Positions 55,001 through 64,000 of a DNA stretch of 64,000 bases are shown in pieces (position 1 is the stretch's first letter; the number at the start of each line of letters is the position of its first letter). The notes beneath the pieces are model-generated. The model was not told the origin of the DNA. It worked only from the letters and a program-made list of their open reading frames with translations, and ran no database searches. The DNA is from Sipunculus nudus (lineage: Eukaryota > Annelida > Sipuncula > Golfingiida > Sipunculidae). A program made the position numbers and the translations under genes. The stretch is taken from the NCBI GenBank assembly GCA_026874595.1, contig CM049316.1, positions 13,196,839-13,260,838 of the forward strand, written 5' to 3'.

Positions 55001-58000
55001 GCAATTTCCTTGCCCCTTGTAATTCTCATTGACATCTCCCCAGCCATGTCACTTGTGGCATCATCAGTTTCAGCACTTTCTGGGACAACCAGTTCAGATA
55101 TGTCAATGAACTCAGGTTCCTTCTGATCCTCCGGGTCCTCTTTTGTAGCAGGTGCATCTTCAGGGGTCAGAGGAACTGCATCTGGTGCATCATCTGATTC
55201 TTCAGATGCATTAAAGGTTGAGCCATTGATCAGGGCGGTACTGAAATGGATTTTCACATGCTGCTGTAAAAGCTGTTGTTTGGCCACGCTGTAGTCACAA
55301 TATGGACATTGCAAACTGCTTCTGATCACATGGCATCTCAGGTGACTCAGCAGGTGGTCCCGTCGAACATTTGCATAAGGGCAGCGATCACAGCAATACA
55401 GTTTCTTCGGTTCCATATATTCATCAGAATTCTCATACAAATCCAAGTGATCATGGAGTAAATTTCGGTCATCCTCCTTCTCCAACACTGGATAGTTGGC
55501 TGCTGCTGCTACATTTGCCGGGATCTCTGGTAGCTGGACTAGGTTTGAGATGGACTGGTTGATAAGGAGGTTGTTATTTGGCGCTAGGTGGAGCTGCTTG
55601 TGCTGCAGCAGCAGATTATAGCTGGGAACGCTGTAGTCACAATACTCGCACTCATACTTCTGCTTGCTGCCGTGTAGCTGCATGTGTCGCTCAAACTGGG
55701 GTTGTTTGGCGGTTGCATAAGGACATCTTTCACAACACCATTTCTTGAACCTTATACTTTCCAGTCTGTGCTCCCCAGTTCTCTCATTGAATTTGATGTA
55801 GTAACTGGTGTTCCCTGGAATCGCAGACTGGTCTACTTTCACAGATGTTTGGGATTCTGCATTGCTGGAAGTGGCAGAGCTGCATTCACTCACTGGTTCA
55901 GCCTTGACATCAGCTTCACCTGGGGCTGTGGTATCACTTGAACTTGGCATTTCTACATCATTGACCACATCCTGGTAAGGATTGTAGTGTGATGAGTGCA
56001 CCTTGATGTGGTGAGACAGCAGGCCTTTGTTGGCCACGTGGTAGTCACAATACATACATTTGAAGACATCTTTGCCCTGTCTGGGACCATGCATTTTCTC
56101 ATGAAGCCTGACATTGGTTCCACGGATGTTTGTGTATGGACAAAAACGGCACTGGTGCAGTTTTTTGTACATCCCACTTGTGAGCACATTTCCGGTTTCA
56201 TTCAGGATACATCCATACATCATACTGGGATCACTGTTGTCTTTCATTGCTCTTTTAGGGGTCAGCAGGATCTTGTGCTGCTTCACAGATGCTGGAGACA
56301 CAGGCACACTTTTGATTTTGGCTGCTATTATGTGTTGTTTGATCCTGGCCATCTGTATGGCATCAATACTGGTATAACTGCTGTCAGAGATTTCGGTTTT
56401 AGTTGGGGAGGTTTCAACCATGGAGATTTTCTTTTCACCAGGAATCGAGTCACCTTGCTCATATTTCAATTTGTATTGTGGGTTGTGGACTTTCTTATGT
56501 TGAGTCAGCAACCTCCGCAAAGTAGTCCAGTATGGACACTCGTCACATTTGAATGGAGCATTTGCTTTGGGACGATGGAATTGCTTGTGGTACAAGTAAT
56601 CATTGAGGCATTTCCCTACATAGGGACACTTATCACAGAAGTATCTTGTTGTTTTCTTGGCAGTTTTGTCAGCAGTCTTCTTTTTCAGGACGACACTTTT
56701 CTTTACCGGAGATGAAGGAATAAGGTGACTGTATGCCCAAACACCTTTAGGATCATTCAAATGCATTCGCACATGCTGGTTGAGCAAGCGCCTAGCACAC
56801 ACGTAGTAGGGGCAGTACTTACAGGCAAACTTTTTCTCTGGGGTCTTCTTATGGTGCGCCACATGGTACTGTAATTTAGCAGCAGAAGCAGCCTGATATG
56901 GACAGAACTGACACTGTGTTTTCTTCAAATCACTCACTGTGTTATCTGCTGGGGATATAAAAGCTTCCACAGGGGGAGGAGTCTTAATTTCTGTCTTTAT
57001 CAGCTGTTCTCTTAAGGACTTTTTGGGGAACAATTTGACACATTTCTCAAATGGACATTCTGGATGTCTGATTTGTACATGTTTTTCAGCAGACTTTTGC
57101 CATTTAGCAGAAAATTTGCAGAGGAGACATTTGAACATGCCTTTGTACTGCATGGAATCATATTCTTTTTTGGGAATCTTCTTGACACTACAGGGAACAG
57201 ACGCACCATTCTCTTTAAGGAACAACTGATTGTAGTCTGTGCTGCCATGCTTTTCCCGAATGTGCCTTTGAGCAGCACTACGATGTATAGAAACAAAGTC
57301 ACACAGTCTGCATCCATATATATTTCGTTTTACGTGCTCTGTCTTAAAATGTTCAACAACTACTTCTTTAGTGACATCCCTGAATTCACATCTGCTGCAT
57401 TTCCATGATTTCTTAGTGAGTTTTCCTTTCTTTTTACCCCCTTTAGCATTAAAACCTTCTTTGGGTGGAGCCCTGTTTTTGATCCAGTCATAATGATAGT
57501 TGTCGAGTGTACTTACAGCTTCCTCATAATCTAAGATAATGACTTTAGCACCAGGCATGTCACTGTGTTTCCGTACAATATGGCGCGAGATATCCCCACT
57601 GTAGTCAGACCTATAAACACAGCCTGGACATTGATACCGTTTAATTCCATTCCATTTCCCTAATCCATCTTCACTTGTTGGTGAAGGCCCTGGTTTTGGG
57701 GCAATTGTTTGGGTTGGGCTTGGAGTTGAGAATGGTTTCCCAAAAGATGAACTTCTTCTCTTATATTCAGGCTTGCTATAAGTAGCCTTGGCCTCTTCAA
57801 GTGACAGTGTAATCACCGATCCCTTCTCATTGTGGATCATTCTGATGTGCTTCTGGATGTCATGCTTCCAGTTTGACCTCTTCCCACAGACGGTGCACTT
57901 GAAAGGTCTGAACCTTTCTTCAGGTGGCATCTTCTTATAATTTGGTGTTAGTTTCGGTGATGGTGTATCCTGGGTTTTAGCAGGAGTTGAGAAAGAAGAA

Positions 58001-60669
58001 GTACTTTTCCCTTTAGAAACAGGAGACCCTCCATGAATACCTTGCATAGCAAATACAGACCCTGGCATCACCTGGCTAGGAGTATCATTTGGTATGGCTG
58101 TAGGTTCAAAAGGGCTAACCTTTACAGTCCTATGGGCTGAGGAACTGATGTAATCTTCAATGGTAGCCCTTGCTTCACTTTCTGACATCAACTCTACATT
58201 CTTATAGTTATCCCCTGGGTGATCTTTCTTGATGTGTTTCCTTACATCCCATAACCAATTAGACCGTTTCCCACAATAACCACATTTATAAGGCTTCAGA
58301 TTATCATGAATGGTCATATGGCTCTTGAGCTTAGACTGGGCTTCACAAGTAAAGGGACATTTAGGGCAACAAACTACTTTCTTGCCAGTACTTGGGTCAT
58401 CTTTTACCAAGATGTTACTGTTCAACCCTGGTGATGTGATGGGGGATGGTGTCCCCTTTGTACTGTAGTTACTGTGGGATGCTGGTGATTGGTCCTGAAT
58501 CTTCAAATACTGATCCAGGGTAAGCTGCTCTTGGTGCTGCTGTTTGCGCAGTGTTTCTTCTGGGGCTTCTGGGATCACAACAACTGTGCCTGATTCAAAC
58601 ATACCTGCTTCATACACTGAAGCTCCATATAAAGTCTGTGGATCAGTAGTGTCCATTGCTTCCTCTGGTAAACAAGCATTCCCTTCATACCCAACCTCTC
58701 CCATTTCCACTTCCTCTGAAAGGCTCTGCTGTTTGATCTGCTGACTCTGCTGCTCTATTTCTGGCTTGTATGTCTGCTCTGTCATTTGTACCAAATTGTG
58801 TTCATTAACATGGTCCCCATGGTGCTTTGCGAGATGTCTCTTCATGTCCCCTTTCCATAAGGTTTTGTACTGGCAAAACATACAGTGAAATGGTTTCTCT
58901 CCTGTGTGAAGCATGGTGTGGCGATCTACCTCAGATTTACAAGTACCAATATATGGACAATACACACACCTCAGTTCAGGCTTATCTTGATCAAGTATCT
59001 GATTTCCATTCCCATCATTGATGGTTTCATACTTGTGAATTTGCTTAGTGCCTCGTCCTCCATTTGATCTTTGTCTAGTCAAGCCAAGGGCAGCCCTGTG
59101 TGATTTACGCATATGCATATTCAAGTCAAATTTGTATTTATAACTCTTGTTACAGTGCTGACAAAAGAAACGCCTGTCTACTTTGTGCACAAGCATGTGC
59201 CTTTTGAGGTCTGCTGGCCACTTTGCCATGTATGAACAGTGCTTACACTTCAAATTCTCATTCACAAAAAGTGCTTTTCGGACTGTGTTTTTCAATGACA
59301 GATCAAGCGGTTGCTCATCTGTTTTGCTGACAGGCTGTGAGTCTGCATCATCAACTTTGTTACTGATGATAAGCAACACTTTGCGGGGAAACTCCTTAAT
59401 TTTACGCCCATGTTTCCTTTTCAAATGACGACTGAGATCAGATGACCTGCGATACCTAGACTTGCATATAGGGCAAGCCCATGGCTGAAATTTTGGATGC
59501 AGTACAATGTGTGATCTCAAATGTGTTTCATTTGGCAGTGACAGTCCACAAATAGGACATAATATTTCAGGACAAGGTTCTTTGGATGATGATCTATTTG
59601 AACTGCTCGGCGGGGAACTGCCTGAGGGTGTCCCATGATTTGGAGTTGCATATCTCTGGGGGCTCATATCTATTGCTTCTTCTGTGTTGTTGTTGGTCAC
59701 ATCAGACAAGGTCATTGCAGTATCAATGCCAAACAGTTTTTCTGGGCTGGCAAGACTGTGATGTTCCTCCTGGTGATTTTCAATCTCCATGGATGTGTTG
59801 GCAGAGAAGCTGCACAGGTGACATTTCACAGCATAACTGTTGGTGTGATGCAAGTTATGTTCATCCATTTCATCCTTTAGGGAACAACTAAACCTGCATT
59901 CTGCACAAGTCAGTTGAGGGTTTTTGGCATGCTGTGCCCTGTGAATGGAAAATTCAATCTTGCGGTTGGTTTTGAAGCTACAGCGATCACAGTTGTACAC
60001 GCTGCCTTTCATGTGAACACTCTTCATGTGCTTTTGCACCATCCAGCGCTGGCTGTTCACAAAAGAACATAATTTACATTGATACTTTGTTTCAGAATGG
60101 TCTTTGTTCCATATCTCTTTAATGTACTTAGACTGAGTAGTAGTTTCTGTTTCAAAAGTACTGTTGTCCAGAGTACTGGTTACATTGCCTCTATTATCTG
60201 AATTGTGTGTGGGTATTTGAGCTTCATTTACAAAGTCATCTGGGGAATCATCAGCTTTTCTTATTGCTTCAAGATCAAATGGTGGCTTGAGCGGTTCAAG
60301 ATCTCTTATGACCAGAGGAGGTGCATCTCTGTGGATCATGGCACGGTGGCGGGGCATTTTGTGCTTATACCTCGTGGCATACTGGCACAAATCACATGGG
60401 TAGACAAGTATGTCTGCATCATGTAGCTGCACCTGGTGACACAGGAACAAACGAGACTTGTTGGTGTTGAATGAGCAGTGTTCACATTTGTAGTTCCTTT
60501 TCAACGGTATCCCTGCATTCAGTCCTAGCTTTGAGGGTTTCTTCTTTGGTGGCTTACACCTTTTGGTGTGCATCGTGAACAGGAAGTCATGCCTGGTGCT
60601 AAAGCCACAAACACAAGTCTGCAGTGATCCACTACTTTTCCCAAATGGTAACTTCACTTGAAAGGACAT
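52023..60669 (-). CDS. Large C2H2 zinc-finger protein, about 30 fingers, with CtBP motif; two coding exons
   Basis: Join of 60669-54993 and 52180-52023 on the minus strand gives 1944 residues. An in-frame TGA 15 bases before the ATG fixes the start; the exon begins at an acceptor at 60692. The large exon has 29 C2H2 fingers: residues about 60-113 (2), 196-304 (4), 369-420 (2), 473-524 (2), 567-617 (2), 766-817 (2), 923-946 (1), then 14 more. The last ten in that exon form five CPY/CDY pairs. PLDLS at 454-458 (59296-59310) is a CtBP-binding motif, so a nuclear repressor is likely (inference). If the intron is not removed, the frame stops ten codons later at 54961. The donor AAAAG/GTAACT (phase 1) fits the acceptor TTTCAG at 52181-52182 exactly, and that exon adds finger 30 (VCQYCDRPFQASEKLVQHEM). 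REST-like fingers are suggestive, but orthology is not claimed. Confidence 0.93.
52352..54762 (-). mobile_element. Tandem-core repeat element in the zinc-finger gene intron
   Basis: Read on the minus strand it starts TTTTTTAGCTCAGCTGAC (54762), then CTATAGCGATGG, GTCCGTCGTCC and CCGGCC tracts, GCACAAATCGTAACC, then about 140-bp units with AGGTCAAAGGTCA words from about 54450 to 53690. It ends at CAGCTGAGCGTCATGACCCA near 52352. Same ends as the 22369-26226 element but a different core. It is complete at both ends and fills most of the intron. Inner frames are read-through. Confidence 0.8.
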
Positions 60670-60692
60670 ATTTGCTGTCTCTCAGTCAAGCC
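60670..60692 (-). other. 5' untranslated part of the coding exon, preceded by acceptor
   Basis: Minus strand TTTTCTTTACAG ends at 60693, followed by GGCTTGACTGAGAGACAGCA and the ATG. The acceptor implies at least one upstream non-coding exon to the right. Its position was not determined. Confidence 0.75.
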
Positions 60693-63600
60693 CTGTAAAG
60701 AAAATACCCACAATCAATTACATGTAACAATGATCATTATAATTATTTAATTTACATCATATATACTTACAATGCAGCCAAATAAAAAATTCAAATACCA
60801 AGCCTATGAACTGCACTTCGATTGATTTATTATAGATTTTATTAAAATTAAAAACAATGTTCTCTTGGTCCACAGTGCACACCTAAAGTTCTCTATGAAG
60901 GTAACTTTATGAAATATGGAACACAGAAACAGGTTAAGGGTTTATATATTACTAAACCTTTGAAATGGAGTTGAGAAGTTTTTTAAAGTACTGCAAACAA
61001 TCTGTACTGCATATAATTTATTTAATGTCAATTCTCAGTTGAGCACTAAAAATTTATGTTGCTTTTGAATCTATGTTTGATCTGGTGTAAGGAGAGCCTT
61101 TTATGGTCTTAAACTACAAAATGGGACTCATATTAACACATATAAAATTTATTAACAAAGAAGTTCAAAGAAAGGTATGAAAGGTATGATATTTTTTTAC
61201 ATGTATTTTAACAATGGATGTTGGTAATGGTCAAACCAGCTGGACATTTTAATATAACATGTTTCCTAACAATGTGAGTGAACAAGGCTTAAGGGAAAAC
61301 ATAACTAAAGAAGTTAATTATATCATAATATAGTATATTACATTGTAATAGAGATGAGCATGTAACACAATATATTATATTTTATTTACGGAAAAAAATA
61401 TATGTTCATTTAAGTGAAATCTCCTATTCCAAATTTATAAAACATCATTCTGATAAATAAGGAAAATAAGACTACAGACTACAAAATTTAACAAGACTGC
61501 TCTTTGATACATATTTTGTTTACAGTTTTGTAATAATCTGATGTTCTCTAACCACTAGCCCAATGTTCTTTTACACGAACTGAACCATCCGTAGCATTGA
61601 CACCATTTCAGCTGTGTGTTGGGGGGGGGGGGGGGGGGGAGGGGGCCCAGTTGACAGCCGGTGTGCTGCCAGCCAGATAAAGGGATGTAAGCTCAGCTTA
61701 TTTATATTCGAATGAGCTAAAAAAGGAACAAAATCTTTCACACTGTTTCAACTGTTCAACAGTTCATATCTTTATTAGATTGCAAATTTTTTGGCATTAG
61801 GTATTCAAAAGCAAGGAATGGATTTTCTGAAACCCAATGTGGAAGCTACTAAGCCAAACAAATTGAGAACAGAAACCAGAGAATAACAAATGTTACACTG
61901 ATGGTATTAAACTTGATGATATTAATTAAGTTCCCATAAAACAGGTGTGAAGTTAACTTCATGAACAATTACTATATTTTAACAAAGGCTTCAAACAAAG
62001 ACCCAACTGGATCATTGTGTGGTGCTCTCTCATGCATCATTTACGTTGACAGAATCATGAAATGTTCATGACAAGGTAAATGAATTTCAAAGTTGAGGTT
62101 AATAAATTAGCATGCCTTATGGACTACTTTGCATGAATACATGGAGTAAGGCACCATGAATAATAAAGCTGTATGCATTCTATGCTGTGAACAAATTTGT
62201 GAAAGGCAGGTAATACTAACATTAAAGAAGATATTTTTTTAAAACATATAGCATGAATCTTATTGCATCATTTCTCATGTAAGAATGTAAGAGCACTACT
62301 GCTGCTTCATGACCATCTTAATGTTAATATATCACTAATCTCTTGTTATAGCTATCATTTATTATTTAGTAGTAATTATTACTTAAGGAGGGGAGAATGC
62401 AAAATAAACTTAGTATGCTTCAAGATGTTAACATTTATCATTATAATAAAAATAATGAAAATAATGGCATTTACAGTTGGAATAGACAGTAATATAATAA
62501 TAAATTGTGGAACCAGATCTTTTACGAAGTTTTTCTGGATCTTTCATCTTTAAAGAAAGTTATTCATCTTTTTTTCTGTAGAATGCTGTGATTTCTGGCT
62601 TACTCTTTGTAGATATGAATGAACTCTGGGTCATGCTCCTGGGACAGTTGTATGAGCTTGTTATCTAAATGTTTTTTTGTAAACATAGCAATGTTGACAA
62701 ATGAAAAACATGCAACCTAAGATGTTTGGCTGCATATGTGCAGATGTCCTTGGTTGCAAAAGCCCTTTGCATATTTTGGTTCATCTGGCTTACCACAAGA
62801 CATTTTGATTATTGTGGTGCCCCCCCCCCCTATTTTATAAATAAGTGGATATAAATAAAATAACAGCCTGTGTAAATGGCAGGGTCAGTGTTTTCTACCT
62901 ACTTCTGTAAAAATTACAAGGGATTACCTTTAGTTATTAGACTTCAGATTTTGGAACAGTCCCCTCTAAACAGACTTTAATAATAGATGGTCACCAATAT
63001 GTACCGTGTACCAATAATAAAACACAGTAAAGTATCAAAAGTTTCTTGTTACCTGATTGCTAAAACCGCTGCCATGTACAAAGAAACTTCACTTTAACAT
63101 TTAAAAACAACCACAATGTTGCTTTTCTGCCAGTGCTTTGTTAACAAATCTTTGACAGCGTGTACTACAATGTATGACACGGGAGCCATACACAACAAAG
63201 GTCATCACTGAGCCACTGTATCAATCTCAGGTGGCCATTACTCCCAAAACCCACTGTTTACAACACAATGGACAGCAGCATGACCGGGCGTGTTTATTCA
63301 ATGACCACCTGCCGTTTGAGGCTGTACCAAGTCACTAAACCTCACATCAACCCTGCTATGCCCCCTCACATACTTAATGGCCCATGTGAAAAGCTGACCA
63401 CCGCTGACATTATGAATATGTCATTCCATCCAGGACGAGGATTTTGTTTGTACAACAGGTACTAATGATCTGTATACAACAGTTTAATGAACACCACAAG
63501 AGGGACATATATAAACATGAACACACTTGTCCATTAGTATTTTTAACACAGCACTCGACATTGTTTAAAGCATCCAAAGTGCAATTTTTTATCTTATGAA

Positions 63601-64000
63601 TCTCAAGATTTTTACAGGATGCTTAAATGCTAACTCTGTGCAATGTACACAACCAGGTGTGGAAAATGTTGTCCATTTTTATACAGATTGATTGGGTCAT
63701 CAAAGCAAATACACAGTCCATATTAATCTCTGCATCTGAGGAAGAAAGAAAGTAGAATTGAGGAGATCCTTATCATGACATTAAGTGGCAAAACACATCA
63801 AAATGACTGCAGAGTGGCCTGGATTGCTGCCCGATGCTAACCACACAGGAATTACCTGTTAAAAACTGATAAAACTTTTTTTATTTTTCTTTTGACGACT
63901 GGACAATTTCATTTCTCACTAGTAACTGTTATAATCATATCATTTTTAGGTATAAGGGTTTTGACATGTGTGATGATACCTGAAGGTCGCACAATAGTAT
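60693..64000. other. Upstream sequence or 5' intron of the zinc-finger gene
   Basis: No coding exon recognised. It contains a G run at about 61620-61640, a C run at 62820-62830, and the repeat at 62575-62740 also found at 43395-43610. At 63130-63480 a stretch with clearly higher GC content stands out and could be a 5' exon or enhancer; the 65-residue plus-strand frame inside it is not convincing. Confidence 0.5.

Overview
The window reads as nuclear DNA of an animal, most likely a mollusc and probably a bivalve (inference). It is AT-rich, its genes carry GT-AG introns, and it is dense in short inverted-repeat transposons, tRNA-derived SINEs and tandem-core repeats that resemble the pearl/Helentron-type elements described from bivalves. 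Three protein-coding genes are supported; almost every other open frame is a shadow or a read-through of a repeat.

Region by region. (1) 2576-18497, plus strand: 17 exons encode the C-terminal 645 residues of CPSF1 (CPSF160), the scaffold of the mRNA 3'-end cleavage and polyadenylation machinery. The N-terminal exons lie to the left or were not recognised. (2) 18498-34038: a 3' UTR, then mobile DNA. This includes a 2.0-kb element with long inverted arms (20237-22242), a 3.9-kb composite of about 330-bp tandem core repeats (22369-26226), a 46-50-bp minisatellite (about 30540-31215) and a 2.0-kb inverted-repeat element with CpG-rich arms packed with CGACAC (31761-33791). (3) 34039-38609, plus strand: the last three exons of a four-pass MARVEL-domain membrane protein; its first exon was not found. 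(4) 38610-51269: no gene seen. It holds MITEs, two tandem arrays, a decayed Tigger/pogo transposon and one site matching the CTCF core. (5) 52023-60692, minus strand: a 1944-residue C2H2 zinc-finger protein with about 30 fingers and a CtBP-type PLDLS motif. One 5.7-kb exon carries 29 fingers. A separate terminal exon 2.8 kb away, joined by matching phase, carries the last finger. (6) 60693-64000: upstream DNA or a 5' intron of that gene.

The most unusual pattern is that four separate tandem arrays, in two unrelated genes, were built from a splice junction: exon edge plus splice signal, copied repeatedly into the neighbouring intron. Two start at donors (2689 and 36568) and two at acceptors (13283 and 17838). 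Some copies keep intact splice signals. In CPSF1 one decoy acceptor would add 12 residues in frame, and six perfect decoys upstream of the penultimate exon would each give a premature stop.

The three genes do not form an obvious functional unit. The MARVEL gene and the zinc-finger gene converge on a 13-kb repeat-rich interval. The zinc-finger poly(A) signal directly abuts a transposon end. No gene for a virus, toxin, rRNA or CRISPR system was seen.
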